Assembly: GCA_016195915.1 (NCBI GenBank)
Contig: JACPYS010000050.1
Location: 17,565-81,564, forward strand
DNA from: Betaproteobacteria bacterium
GTDB lineage: Bacteria > Pseudomonadota > Gammaproteobacteria > Burkholderiales > SG8-39
Reading direction: 5' to 3'
DNA: 64,000 bases
Both the position numbers and the translations under genes were made by a program. Below, one piece after another: positions 39,561-51,042 of this stretch (positions are counted from its first letter, which is position 1; every line of letters starts with the position of its first letter). The notes beneath the pieces were generated by a model that was not told the DNA's origin, ran no database searches, and worked only from the letters and a program-made list of their open reading frames with translations.

Positions 39561-41512
39561 GCGCGCCGCCCGTCCTTTGGAAGCCGTCGCAGAAATCGAT
39601 CGAGCACGCGAACCTCACGCGCTTCGCACGCGAGGCGGTCCGGCGGTGGAAACTCGAATTCAACAGCTACCCGGAGTTCTACCGCTGGTCGGTCGACCAT
39701 CCGGAGCAGTTCTGGGTGTCGGTGTGGGATTCGCTGGGCGTAATCGGCGAGCGCGGCGCTCGCGCTCTGGTCGATGGCCACAAAATGCCCGGCGCGAAGT
39801 GGTTTCCCGACGCGCGATTCAACTTCGCCGAGAACCTTCTCAAGCGCAGCGACGCGCTCGACGCGATGGTGTTCTGGGACGAGACCGGCTCCCGGGGCCG
39901 CATGAATTGGAAGCAGTTGCACGCGCTTGTCTCGAGCGCGCAGCAGGCGATGCGCGCTGCCGGCGTGCAGCCCGGCGACCGCGTCGCCGCCTTCATTCCC
40001 AACATGCCCGAGACCTGCGTGCTGGCACTTGCCGCGATTTCGCTCGGCGCGGTGTGGTCCTCCTGCTCGCCGGATTTCGGCGCCTCCGGGGTGCTCGATC
40101 GCTTCGGGCAGATCGAGCCGAAGCTGCTGTTTTGCGCTGACGGCTACCTGTACAACGGCAAGTGCCACGACTCGCTGGAACGGGTGCGCGAGATCGCAAC
40201 GCAGCTTCCCTGCGTGCAGCGCGTGGTGGTTGTGCCGAACCTGGCGCACACCCCGGAGGTATCAGCCATTCGGGGAGGCGTGCGCCTCGCCGACTGGATC
40301 GCGCCGTACGCGCCGCGTGCGGTGCAATACGAGCGCCTGCCGTTCGCTCACCCGCTCTACATCCTGTTCACCTCGGGCACCACGGGCGTGCCCAAGTGCA
40401 TCGTGCATTGCGCTGGCGGCGCGTTGCTGCAGGGCCTGAAGATGTACAAGCTGCATTTCGACGTCAAACCGGGCGACCGCTTTTTCTACTACACGACCTG
40501 CAACTGGGTAATGTGGAACCTGATGTTCGCCGGTCTCGGCGCGGACGCGACGATGATGCTCTACGACGGTTCTCCCTTCGCGCGCGACGGGGCGATTCTC
40601 TGGGACATGGCCGAGACCGAGCGTTTCACGCACTTCGGCACGTCCGCCAAATACATCGATGCGATCTCCAAGCGCGGATTGCGTCCGCGCGCCACGCACA
40701 GGCTCAATGATCTGCGCATGATCATCTCCACCGGATCGCAGCTCGTGCCGGAGAGCTTCGACTACGTCTACCGCGACGTGAAAAAGGATGTGTGCCTGTC
40801 GTCGATCTCGGGCGGCACGGATCTGCTGGCGGGATTTGCCGATGCGAACCCGATCCTGCCGGTGTATCGCGGCGAGCTGCAGTGCCGCAGCCTCGGCATG
40901 GACGTGCAGATCTTCGATGAGCACGGCAGGCCGCAGACAAATAAGCCCGGGGAACTGGTGTGCACCAGGCCGTTTCCTTCGGTGCCGCTCGGGTTCTGGA
41001 ACGATCCGGGCGACAGGAAGTTTTACGCCGCTTACTTCGAGCATCATCCCGGCGTCTGGACCCACGGCGACTGGGCGATGCTCACCGAGCGAGGCACGAT
41101 GTACGTGTATGGACGCTCCGACGCAACACTCAATCCGGGCGGTGTGCGCATCGGTACCGCCGAAATCTATCGGCAGGTGGAGAAGATCGATGCAGTCGAG
41201 GAAGCGGTGGTGATCGGCCAGCAATGGCAGGGGGATGTGCGGGTGGTGCTGTTCGTGAAGTTGCGGCCGGGCATGATGCTGAGCGTCGAGCTGCAGGACA
41301 CGATCCGCAGGGGCGTGCGGGAGCACACCACGCCGCGTCACGTGCCCGACAAAATCATCCAGGTGAGCGACATTCCGCGCACCAAGAACAACAAGGTGGT
41401 CGAACTGGCGGTGAAGGCCGTCGTGCACGGCTGGCCGGTAAAGAATACCGACGCCTTGTCGAACCCCGAAGCGCTCGCGCTCTACAGCGGATTGGCCGAA
41501 CTGGCGGTGTAG
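39557..41512 (+). CDS. aacS: Acetoacetyl-CoA synthetase
   Basis: A 651-residue AMP-forming ligase that activates acetoacetate for ketone-body or polyhydroxybutyrate metabolism. The length and the opening 'VLWKPSQKSIEHANLTRF' with 'WFPDARFNFAENLL' separate it from acetyl-CoA synthetase. Catalytic motifs are 'LFTSGTTGVPKCIVHCAGGA', 'TTCNWVMWNLMFAGL', 'SSISGGTDLLAGF', 'THGDWAMLTERGTMYVYGRS' and 'DIPRTKNNKVVELAVK' with the catalytic Lys. The start overlaps the aspartase stop by four bases, so the two enzymes are translationally coupled. A strong hairpin follows 16 bases after the stop. Confidence 0.92.
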   Translation: MSAPPVLWKPSQKSIEHANLTRFAREAVRRWKLEFNSYPEFYRWSVDHPEQFWVSVWDSLGVIGERGARALVDGHKMPGAKWFPDARFNFAENLLKRSDALDAMVFWDETGSRGRMNWKQLHALVSSAQQAMRAAGVQPGDRVAAFIPNMPETCVLALAAISLGAVWSSCSPDFGASGVLDRFGQIEPKLLFCADGYLYNGKCHDSLERVREIATQLPCVQRVVVVPNLAHTPEVSAIRGGVRLADWIAPYAPRAVQYERLPFAHPLYILFTSGTTGVPKCIVHCAGGALLQGLKMYKLHFDVKPGDRFFYYTTCNWVMWNLMFAGLGADATMMLYDGSPFARDGAILWDMAETERFTHFGTSAKYIDAISKRGLRPRATHRLNDLRMIISTGSQLVPESFDYVYRDVKKDVCLSSISGGTDLLAGFADANPILPVYRGELQCRSLGMDVQIFDEHGRPQTNKPGELVCTRPFPSVPLGFWNDPGDRKFYAAYFEHHPGVWTHGDWAMLTERGTMYVYGRSDATLNPGGVRIGTAEIYRQVEKIDAVEEAVVIGQQWQGDVRVVLFVKLRPGMMLSVELQDTIRRGVREHTTPRHVPDKIIQVSDIPRTKNNKVVELAVKAVVHGWPVKNTDALSNPEALALYSGLAELAV

Positions 41513-41527
41513 GCCGGACGCAGGCTA

Positions 41528-41546
41528 CCCGCCGGTCGCCGGCGGG
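41528..41546. terminator. Hairpin between convergent aacS and esterase genes
   Basis: CCCGCCGG-TCG-CCGGCGGG, a perfect 8-bp stem with a 3-base loop between two converging genes. No U-tract on either side, so it would act at most as a weak or factor-assisted bidirectional terminator. Confidence 0.5.
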
Positions 41547-41560
41547 TCCGCTCACGCGAC

Positions 41561-42229
41561 CTAGTGCAGCATCGCCCGCCGCGTCTCGAAGATTCCCTGC
41601 AGCAGCCGCAGCGAGCCGATGCAGATGGAGTGGTGCGTGAGCGCGTGGCCGAGGTCGCCGATCACATCGAGCGTGCACGGCACGTGCAGCGCCGACAGTA
41701 CGCGCGCGGCGCGTTCGGAGTGCACGCGCGAGACGATCGCATCGTACTCGCCGTGCACCAGATGAATGCGCGCGGGGATGTGGCTGCCGGTCTGTGGCAG
41801 GCGCGCGAATCGCGCCGAGAACGCCACCACGGCATTGGCCACTCCGGGACAGGCCTTGATTGCTTCCAGCGCGACGGTGCCGCCTTGCGAAAATCCGATC
41901 AGGACCGTGCGCTCCGCGGGGACTTGGTGGGTCGCCTGCTCGCGCCGGATCAGGTACTCGACATCGGGAAGGATCTGCTCGATGCGCGACATGCGATTTT
42001 CGTCGGTGAGCCCGCGGTTGGAGAACCACTGCTGGCGCGTGGGGTCCGATTCACAGCGCTTGATGCCCTCGGGGAGCACCAGCGCGGCGCTGGGAAAGCG
42101 CGCCTGGAACTTGAACGCCGCGGGAATCAGCGAGTGGGCATCGGCGCCGGCTCCATGCAGAAACACGAACAGCCGCTCGGCCCGATGTTCCGGCGTCGCA
42201 GCGAAGCGGTAGACGTGCTGGTGGTGCAA
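41561..42229 (-). CDS. Alpha/beta-hydrolase, carboxylesterase/phospholipase family
   Basis: A 222-residue serine hydrolase of the small esterase (YpfH/carboxylesterase) type. The nucleophile elbow is '[15 protein letters not shown]'. The acid is in '[12 protein letters not shown]' and the His in '[11 protein letters not shown]'. '[19 protein letters not shown]' near the N-terminus supplies the oxyanion region. No signal peptide, so cytoplasmic. The start is a TTG at 42229; no ATG or GTG exists between it and the conserved strand. It is divergent from the ABC exporter gene by 92 bases. The natural ester is unknown. Confidence 0.85.
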   Translation of the reverse strand: MHHQHVYRFAATPEHRAERLFVFLHGAGADAHSLIPAAFKFQARFPSAALVLPEGIKRCESDPTRQQWFSNRGLTDENRMSRIEQILPDVEYLIRREQATHQVPAERTVLIGFSQGGTVALEAIKACPGVANAVVAFSARFARLPQTGSHIPARIHLVHGEYDAIVSRVHSERAARVLSALHVPCTLDVIGDLGHALTHHSICIGSLRLLQGIFETRRAMLH

Positions 42230-42321
42230 GGGCGAGGCGCTCCGCGGGGGTCAGCAGCCATTCTCTCCCTGCCCCGGCCTTATGTAAACTGCCCCGCTCG
42301 AAGCCCGGACCGGAGACCGCA

Positions 42322-44070
42322 ATGCAGCAGGCAAAGACCTTCCTCGCCGCCTTCTGGGCGCTCGCCAGGCCCTACTGGGCCTCCGAGCAACGCGCGAAGG
42401 GCCTCGCCCTGCTCGCGGCCGTCGTCGGTCTTACGCTCGGCATGGTGTGGATCAACGTGCAGTTGAACACCTGGAACAACGATTTCTACAACGCCATCCA
42501 GGACAAGAAACTCGATGATTTCTACCGCCTGCTCGGCCGCTTTACGGTCCTCGCGTTCGCCTTTATCGTGGTGGCGGTGTACAAGGTCTATCTGCAGCAG
42601 ATGCTGCAAATCGAGTGGCGCACCTGGTTGAATGAGCGCTACCTCGCGGACTGGCTCGGGGACCGTGCCTATTACCGTCTGCAGCTGCTCGATCGCGAGA
42701 TATGGAAGCCCGGCACGGGCGTGGACAATCCGGACCAGCGCATCGCCGACGACCTGCGCATCTTCGTCGACACCACGCTTTCGCTCTCGCTCGGGCTGCT
42801 CTCGGCCGTGGTGACGCTGTTTTCGTTCGTCGCCATCCTGTGGACGCTCTCGGGCGCGCTCGGTTTCGCTTTCGCCGGTACCGAATGGTCGATTCCCGGT
42901 TACATGGTGTGGTTCGCTTTGCTCTACGCGGGGCTCGGAACCTGGGCCACCCACCGGATCGGCCGGCCGCTGATCGGGCTGGATTTCAACCAGCAGCGCT
43001 ACGAAGCCGATTACCGCTTTTCGCTGGTGCGGCTGCGCGAGACGAGCGAGGGCGTCGCGCTCTACCAGGGCGAGCGCGGCGAGCTGGCCATCTTCCGCGC
43101 GCGCTTCGGCAACGTGATCGCGAACTGGTGGTCGATCATGAAGAAGCAGAAGCAGATCGGCTGGTTTACTTCGTTCTACGGCCAGTTGGCGATCATCTTT
43201 CCGTTCGTGGTGGCCGCGCCGCGCTACTTCTCGGGCGCGATCCCGCTGGGGGGGTTGATGCAGACCGCGTCCGCATTCGGCCAGGTGCAGGGCGCGCTGT
43301 CGTGGTTCATCGACGCCTATACCCAGTTCGCCTCGTGGAAGGCTACGGTGGACCGCCTGACGGGGTTCTCCGGCGCGCTCGCGCAAGTGCGCGCCGAGGC
43401 CGATCGGCTCCACGGCGAGCGCATCGAGATGGAGGGCGAAACGTTCTCTCTCGGAGGACTATCGCTCACGCTGCCGCAGGGCCGGCCGCTGCTCGCGGCG
43501 ACCACCCTCGAACTCAAGCGCGGCGAGAACGTGTTGGTGACCGGACCGTCGGGGGCGGGAAAGAGCACGCTGTTTCGCGCCATCGCGGGCATCTGGCCCT
43601 ACTGGAAAGGCAGGGTAGTGCTGCCAAAAGGCGCGCGGCTATTGTTCCTGCCGCAGAAGGCCTATCTGCCGATCGGCACGCTTAAGTATGTCGTCGCTTA
43701 TCCGTTGGCGGCGGAGGGCGTCGACGACGCGCAGGCGCGCGAGGCGCTTGCCGCCGTCGGGCTGGGGCACATGGCGAGCGAGTTGCTGCGCGAGGAGAAC
43801 TTGGCGCAGGTGCTTTCGTGCGGAGAACAGCAGCGCATCGCGTTCGCGCGCGCGCTTCTCAACCAGCCCGACTGGCTGTTTCTCGACGAGGCCACCGCCT
43901 CTCTGCCCGAGGCGGATCAGGACCAGCTCTATGCGCTGCTGCGCGAACGGCTGCCGCAGATCACGCTGGTCTCGATAGGCCACCGCGCGAGTCTCGCGCA
44001 GTTCCATGCGCGCAAATTCGAGTGGCGCGTGAAACAGGACGCAGCCGGGGAACTGGCGATGGCGCGATAG
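42322..44070 (+). CDS. SbmA/BacA-like ABC transporter, permease-ATPase fusion (YddA type)
   Basis: A 582-residue half-transporter. Residues 1-340 form an SbmA/BacA-like membrane domain ('[17 protein letters not shown]', '[20 protein letters not shown]', '[20 protein letters not shown]'), the YddA/ABCD family pattern. The ATPase has Walker A '[17 protein letters not shown]' and Walker B '[16 protein letters not shown]'. The signature reads '[16 protein letters not shown]': the second position normally Gly is Cys, and the D-loop lacks the usual SALD. Both substitutions also occur in relatives of this branch, so activity is likely. BacA/SbmA proteins move peptides or very long acyl-CoA; the cargo here is unknown. 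Confidence 0.88.
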   Translation: MQQAKTFLAAFWALARPYWASEQRAKGLALLAAVVGLTLGMVWINVQLNTWNNDFYNAIQDKKLDDFYRLLGRFTVLAFAFIVVAVYKVYLQQMLQIEWRTWLNERYLADWLGDRAYYRLQLLDREIWKPGTGVDNPDQRIADDLRIFVDTTLSLSLGLLSAVVTLFSFVAILWTLSGALGFAFAGTEWSIPGYMVWFALLYAGLGTWATHRIGRPLIGLDFNQQRYEADYRFSLVRLRETSEGVALYQGERGELAIFRARFGNVIANWWSIMKKQKQIGWFTSFYGQLAIIFPFVVAAPRYFSGAIPLGGLMQTASAFGQVQGALSWFIDAYTQFASWKATVDRLTGFSGALAQVRAEADRLHGERIEMEGETFSLGGLSLTLPQGRPLLAATTLELKRGENVLVTGPSGAGKSTLFRAIAGIWPYWKGRVVLPKGARLLFLPQKAYLPIGTLKYVVAYPLAAEGVDDAQAREALAAVGLGHMASELLREENLAQVLSCGEQQRIAFARALLNQPDWLFLDEATASLPEADQDQLYALLRERLPQITLVSIGHRASLAQFHARKFEWRVKQDAAGELAMAR

Positions 44071-44122
44071 CAAGGCGCCGCATCCGCTTGCTCACGCCCA
44101 CCCCACCGCCTACACTTGTCCG

Positions 44123-44326
44123 ATGCGCATCGTCGGTACACAACAGCGCTGCGAAATCGAGCTTGACCCGGTCAAAGCGTATCAGCGCGCTCGTTTGCTC
44201 GATGCCATCCTGCGCAGCGCGACGCCGCCGATCGCGCGCGGCGTGACGCGCGGAACGCATGAATACTTCAATCGCTTGGACGCCGAGCGCCAGACCCAGG
44301 CCGCGCGCGCGCTCAACGCGGCATGA
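44123..44326 (+). CDS. Small hypothetical protein
   Basis: Not recognised. A 67-residue charged protein, 'MRIVGTQQRCEIELDPVKAY' then helical 'QRARLLDAILRSATPPIARG', ending 'FNRLDAERQTQAARALNAA'. No signal, membrane segment or motif. Its GC-rich codon pattern fits its neighbours. No good ribosome site, and it lies in the 300-base gap between the ABC exporter and a PEP-CTERM protein, so it may be a chance frame. Confidence 0.4.
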   Translation: MRIVGTQQRCEIELDPVKAYQRARLLDAILRSATPPIARGVTRGTHEYFNRLDAERQTQAARALNAA

Positions 44327-44368
44327 GCACGCCGGACCCGCTGCTTAACCAGAGTGGGGAGCGTGTGG

Positions 44369-45154
44369 ATGGAAACCCGGCGATCAGGAGTTGGCAAGCG
44401 GAGGCGAGCTGCCAATCCGTTCGCCGCGGGAGCTGTCGTCGCCATGTTCCTTTTCGGGGCCGCTCAGCCCGCACGCGCGGATGTCATAGAACTGAACGGC
44501 TGGTGGGGCGGTAACACCTGGGACGCGAATATCGTCTTCAACGGGACGAACTATCACAACGGAGCGAATACCTCGGTAGTCGGAGCCGGCGGGGCGGGCG
44601 GATTCAAGACCTACGATCTGACCACCGACCCGCAGAGACACAGTGCCTTCGAATCATGGTGCGTCGACATCTTCCACGACTTCTACTTCCCGACCTCGGG
44701 CAGCGATCTCATCAGGACGGCTACCTCGGTTTTCGGTTCGACCAAGGCGAACGATCTGGGCCGCCTGGCCACCAATCACTTCTCCAGCGTAGCGAGCGCG
44801 GCGAGCACTGCCCTCAATGCGGCGGCATTTCAGCTTGCGATCTGGGAAATCGTGAATGAACCGGCGGGCAATTCCTACAGTCTTAGTTCGGGGAATTTCA
44901 AGGTCACGGGAACCGGGAGCAGCCTCGCCGCGACCTGGCTCAACGAACTCAACACTCAGCCGTCCACGAGCGCCTATGCGGTCAACATCTGGGCCGTTCA
45001 GCAGGGCGCGGCAGGATGGGGTCCGCAGAACATTGCTGTCTTCGCCGCTGCGCCTGTCTCCGAGCCATGGACTTTTGGGATGTTGCTCGCGGGTCTCGGG
45101 TTTGTCGGGTTGGGACGTCGGCGCGGGCGCAAGCAAACGGAAACCTCAAAATAG
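44369..45154 (+). CDS. PEP-CTERM-type exported protein
   Basis: A 261-residue surface-type protein. A basic leader 'ETRRSGVGKRRRAANPF' precedes a hydrophobic signal and 'AQPARADVIELNGWWGG'. The body is Gly/Ser/Asn/Thr-rich with one Cys ('SWCVDIF'). The C-terminus 'VSEPWTFGMLLAGLGFVGLG' then 'RRRGRK' is a PEP-CTERM tripartite tail (Ser-Glu-Pro motif, helix, basic end) recognised by exosortase, as in biofilm-forming betaproteobacteria. The start is the ATG at 44369 with GGGGAG seven bases before it. The body resembles PEP-CTERM proteins of unknown role with 'AAFQLAIWEIVNE'. No exosortase gene is in the window. Confidence 0.82.
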   Translation: METRRSGVGKRRRAANPFAAGAVVAMFLFGAAQPARADVIELNGWWGGNTWDANIVFNGTNYHNGANTSVVGAGGAGGFKTYDLTTDPQRHSAFESWCVDIFHDFYFPTSGSDLIRTATSVFGSTKANDLGRLATNHFSSVASAASTALNAAAFQLAIWEIVNEPAGNSYSLSSGNFKVTGTGSSLAATWLNELNTQPSTSAYAVNIWAVQQGAAGWGPQNIAVFAAAPVSEPWTFGMLLAGLGFVGLGRRRGRKQTETSK

Positions 45155-45185
45155 CGGCGAGGTTCCCCCATCGTATTCCCCGGCT

Positions 45186-48029
<2,844 letters not shown>

Positions 48030-48068
48030 TGACATGGCCACGGGGAGACTGGGGTCGAAAAAGTGAAC

Positions 48069-48084
48069 CTGTTACTATAACCGT
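48069..48084. promoter_or_regulatory. Possible degenerate LexA box / promoter between uvrA and the MFS gene
   Basis: CTGT-TACTATAA-CCGT has one perfect half of a CTGT-N8-ACAG SOS box and a poor second half. It overlaps TATAAC/TATAGT-like -10 sequences on both strands and lies 40 bases before uvrA. SOS control of uvrA is known in relatives; this site is only suggestive. Confidence 0.3.
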
Positions 48085-48110
48085 TTCCCGTAGTTCTCCC
48101 CACCCTCCCG

Positions 48111-49364
48111 ATGCATCCGGAACGCATGTCCCGAACCGAGTTGCGCGCCGGCGCATCGCTCGCCGCGATCTTCGGCCTGCGCATGCTGGGACTGTTCCTG
48201 ATCCTGCCGGTGTTTGCGGTGCACGCGCCCTCGCTCGCCGGCGGCGGCGACCTCGTTCTCGTCGGCATCGCGCTCGGCGCGTACGGACTGGCGCAGGCAG
48301 TGCTGCAGTTGCCGTTCGGCATGGCCTCCGACCGCTGGGGACGCAAGCCGGTGATCATCGTCGGCCTGGTGGTGTACGCCGCGGGCAGTTTTCTTGCAGC
48401 GAGCGCAAACGACATCTATACGGTGATCGCGGGCCGCGTGCTGCAGGGAATGGGCGCGATCTCCTCGGTGGTAGTGGCGCTTGCCGCCGACCTCACGCGC
48501 GTCGAGCACCGCACCAAGACCATGGCGATGATCGGTTCGATGATCGGGCTGGCGTTCGCATCTTCCCTGGTCGCCGCTCCGGCGCTCTACGAGGTCATCG
48601 GCATGGGTGGGCTGTTCTCGATCACCGGCGTGCTGTCGATCGCGGCGATCGGCGTGGTGCTGGGCATGGTGCCCGAGCCGCACGCGCGCCGGGACCCGGC
48701 CGAAGGCGCGGCGCGCGGAAGCTTGCGTGACGCGGCGCTGCATCCGGAACTGCTGCGCCTCAATTTTGGAATTTTCGCACTTCACATGGTGCAGATGGCG
48801 ATGTTCGTGGTGGTCCCCACCGCGTTGGTCGCAGCGGGTGTGCCGATCGCGGCGCATTGGAAGATCTACCTTCCGGTGGTGCTGGCGTCGTTCGCGCTGA
48901 TGGTGCCGCCGATCATGCAGGCGGACCGCAAGCGCCTGCACCGGCCGGTGATGCTCGGCGCAATCGCGCTGTTGTTCATCGTGCAACTCCTGTTCGCAGT
49001 GTGGCACGCGCCGCTTGCCGGAATGGCGGTGCTTCTGGTCGGTTTTTTCGCCGCATTCAATGTCCTCGAGGCATTGCTACCCTCGCTGGTGTCGCGCATC
49101 GCGCCCGCGCGCGCGCGCGGCACGGCGATTGGCGTGTTCAACACGACGCAGACGCTCGGCCTGTTCGCGGGCGGACTGGCCGGCGGTGTCCTTGCCGGAC
49201 ATTTCGGCGCGACCGGGGTGTATGTCCTGTGCGCGCTGGCGATGCTCGCCTGGCTGGCGGTGGCAGCAGGCATGCATCCATTGCCGGATCTCGGACGGGG
49301 CGCCATCCGGCACGCGCCTGTCAACGGCGGCGCGGCCGGAGCGTTCGAACATAAAGGCTTGTAA
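48111..49364 (+). CDS. MFS transporter (YajR-like, without extra C-terminal domain)
   Basis: A 417-residue major-facilitator transporter of 12 helices. 'TELRAGASLAAIFGLRMLGL' opens helix 1. The loop 2-3 motif A is 'GMASDRWGRKPVIIVGL', and 'GRVLQGMGAISSVVVALAAD' is the helix 4-5 motif of drug/H+ antiporters. YajR proteins have an additional ferredoxin-like C-terminal domain, which is missing here. A second in-frame ATG at 48126 is possible. The uvrA / MFS / ssb order is common in betaproteobacteria, with no known functional link. The substrate is unknown; inclusion of an efflux function is by family. Confidence 0.9.
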   Translation: MHPERMSRTELRAGASLAAIFGLRMLGLFLILPVFAVHAPSLAGGGDLVLVGIALGAYGLAQAVLQLPFGMASDRWGRKPVIIVGLVVYAAGSFLAASANDIYTVIAGRVLQGMGAISSVVVALAADLTRVEHRTKTMAMIGSMIGLAFASSLVAAPALYEVIGMGGLFSITGVLSIAAIGVVLGMVPEPHARRDPAEGAARGSLRDAALHPELLRLNFGIFALHMVQMAMFVVVPTALVAAGVPIAAHWKIYLPVVLASFALMVPPIMQADRKRLHRPVMLGAIALLFIVQLLFAVWHAPLAGMAVLLVGFFAAFNVLEALLPSLVSRIAPARARGTAIGVFNTTQTLGLFAGGLAGGVLAGHFGATGVYVLCALAMLAWLAVAAGMHPLPDLGRGAIRHAPVNGGAAGAFEHKGL

Positions 49365-49379
49365 ACGGAGGAAACACAC

Positions 49380-49844
49380 ATGGCATCGGTCAACAAAGTG
49401 ATCATCGTGGGCAACCTCGGGCGCGACCCGGAGACACGCTACATGCCGGACGGCGCGGCGCTCGCGAACGCTTCGGTCGCCACCACCTACACGTGGAAGG
49501 ACAAGCAGTCCGGCGAAAAGAAGGAAGAGACGGAGTGGCATCGCGTCACGTTTCGCGGACGGCTTGCGGAGATTGTGGGCGAGTACCTGAAGAAAGGCTC
49601 GCAGGTTTACATCGAGGGTCGGCTGCGAACGCGCAAGTGGCAGGACAAGGAAAGCGGTGCCGACCGGTACACCACGGAAATCGCCGCCGATACCATGCAG
49701 ATGCTTGGATCGCGCCAGGGGGGTGGTGAACCGCGTGAACCGCGTGAATCCGGCGCTTCGAAAGGCAGTGGCGGCGACGCCAAGGCTGCGCCGAAGCAGC
49801 CGGCGGGAAAGTTCGACGACATGGAAGACGATATACCGTTTTGA
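49380..49844 (+). CDS. ssb: Single-stranded DNA-binding protein
   Basis: A 154-residue SSB. The OB fold is recognised from '[20 protein letters not shown]', '[20 protein letters not shown]' and '[18 protein letters not shown]'. A flexible Gly/Glu/Pro/Lys linker leads to the acidic tip 'MEDDIPF', which recruits repair and replication partners. CGGAGGAAA lies just before the ATG. It follows the MFS gene by 15 bases. Confidence 0.97.
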   Translation: MASVNKVIIVGNLGRDPETRYMPDGAALANASVATTYTWKDKQSGEKKEETEWHRVTFRGRLAEIVGEYLKKGSQVYIEGRLRTRKWQDKESGADRYTTEIAADTMQMLGSRQGGGEPREPRESGASKGSGGDAKAAPKQPAGKFDDMEDDIPF

Positions 49845-49930
49845 GGGGCTTGAATTTCCGATTTGTTCCCCAAAATCAGCTACATGGTTGTTGCGTTGCA
49901 GTATAATTCGCGTTGATCAGAGGGACCCAG

Positions 49931-50293
49931 ATGCCAATTTACGAATACCGTTGTACCGGTTGCGGCTTCCAGAAGGAGTATCTGCAGAAGGTCTCCGACC
50001 CGCCGATGAGCGTGTGCCCGTCGTGCAGCAAGGCGACGTTCGCCAAAATGCTCACCGCCGCCGGGTTCCACCTCAAGGGCAGCGGCTGGTACGCGACCGA
50101 TTTCAAGGGAGGCAAGGCCCCGAAGCCGGCAGGCGATGGCGCGAGCGAGGTCAAGGCGGAAGGCAAGTCCGAAACCAAATCCGATACCGGGACCGAATCC
50201 GAAATGAAGACCAAAACGGAAACCACGATGGACACGAAGGTCCGATCCAAGACCGAATCCGGCGCCAAGACAGCCACGCCAGCCGTCACCTGA
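49931..50293 (+). CDS. FmdB-type zinc-ribbon protein with a charged tail
   Basis: A 120-residue FmdB family protein. The ribbon is 'MPIYEYRCTGCGFQKEY' with 'CPSCSK' (Cys8/11 and Cys29/32), followed by 'FAKMLTAAGFHLKGSGWYAT', the family's conserved middle. The last 45 residues are a low-complexity Lys/Glu/Thr/Ser tail with a repeated 'KTET/KTES' pattern, coded by near-repeat hexamers. Such tails vary in length among relatives. The gene ends in a strong terminator 25 bases beyond the stop. It lies between ssb and the DUF502/aspS genes, its usual place in betaproteobacteria. Confidence 0.9.
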   Translation: MPIYEYRCTGCGFQKEYLQKVSDPPMSVCPSCSKATFAKMLTAAGFHLKGSGWYATDFKGGKAPKPAGDGASEVKAEGKSETKSDTGTESEMKTKTETTMDTKVRSKTESGAKTATPAVT

Positions 50294-50318
50294 GCCGCCA
50301 CGCCATCGGCGTGAACGG

Positions 50319-50374
50319 CCCGGCCTCCGGGTCAGAGGGGACGCGTCCCCCGGACCCGAGTTGCCGGGTTTTTT
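50319..50374 (+). terminator. Strong stepped hairpin terminator after the FmdB gene
   Basis: Three nested stems: CCCGGC (50319-50324) with GCCGGG (50363-50368), GGGTC with GACCC, and the perfect palindrome GGGGACGCGTCCCC at 50337-50350, followed directly by TTTTTT. The U-tract ends 16 bases before the start of the DUF502 gene, so that gene needs read-through or its own promoter. Confidence 0.85.
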
Positions 50375-50390
50375 GTTTGCGCAATTTCCC

Positions 50391-51038
50391 TTGAAAAAAT
50401 ACATCATTACCGGCCTGCTGATCTGGATCCCGCTGGTGATCACGCTGTGGGTGCTCGACCTAGTGGTGGGCATGCTCGATCAGAGCCTGCGACTGTTGCC
50501 ACCGGAATACCGTACCGAGGCATGGCTCGGCATTCACATTCCGGGCATGGGCGTGTTGCTCACCCTGCTGATCGTGTTCCTTACGGGTGTGTTCGGTGCC
50601 AACATCCTGGGTGCGCGGCTGGTGAACTTCTGGCACGACATCCTGCACCGCATTCCGGTGGTGAACACGATCTATTCGGGTGTCAAGCAGGTCTCCGATA
50701 CCCTGTTTTCCTCCAGCGGACAGGCATTCCGCAAAGCGTTGTTGATTGAATGGCCGCGCCCCGGGATGTGGACCATCGCCTTTCTTACCGGAAAACCCGG
50801 GGGGGACGTGACCACGCATCTCAAGGGCGAATATGTAAGCGTGTACGTCCCAACCACGCCGAACCCGACGGGTGGATATTTTGTGATGCTGCCGCGCAAG
50901 GACGTGATCGAACTCGAAATGAGCGTGGATGAGGCGCTGAAGTACATCGTCTCGATGGGCGTTGTGGCGCCGCTGGCCATCGGAAGCAACCCGGCCGAAA
51001 GGAATCGCACCGGCAGGAACGCCAACCCGGAGGCCTGA
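50391..51038 (+). CDS. DUF502 family membrane protein
   Basis: A 215-residue inner-membrane protein of unknown function. The start is taken as TTG at 50391 because relatives begin '[18 protein letters not shown]'; two other TTG codons in frame lie at 50361 and 50373, inside the terminator. Two membrane helices are clear ('[20 protein letters not shown]' and '[20 protein letters not shown]'). The conserved region '[20 protein letters not shown]' and a beta-rich domain ('[20 protein letters not shown]') follow. It precedes aspS by four bases and is probably co-transcribed with it. Plant relatives (LCV/COV) affect vascular patterning; the bacterial role is unknown. Confidence 0.85.
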   Translation: MKKYIITGLLIWIPLVITLWVLDLVVGMLDQSLRLLPPEYRTEAWLGIHIPGMGVLLTLLIVFLTGVFGANILGARLVNFWHDILHRIPVVNTIYSGVKQVSDTLFSSSGQAFRKALLIEWPRPGMWTIAFLTGKPGGDVTTHLKGEYVSVYVPTTPNPTGGYFVMLPRKDVIELEMSVDEALKYIVSMGVVAPLAIGSNPAERNRTGRNANPEA

Positions 51039-51042
51039 AACG

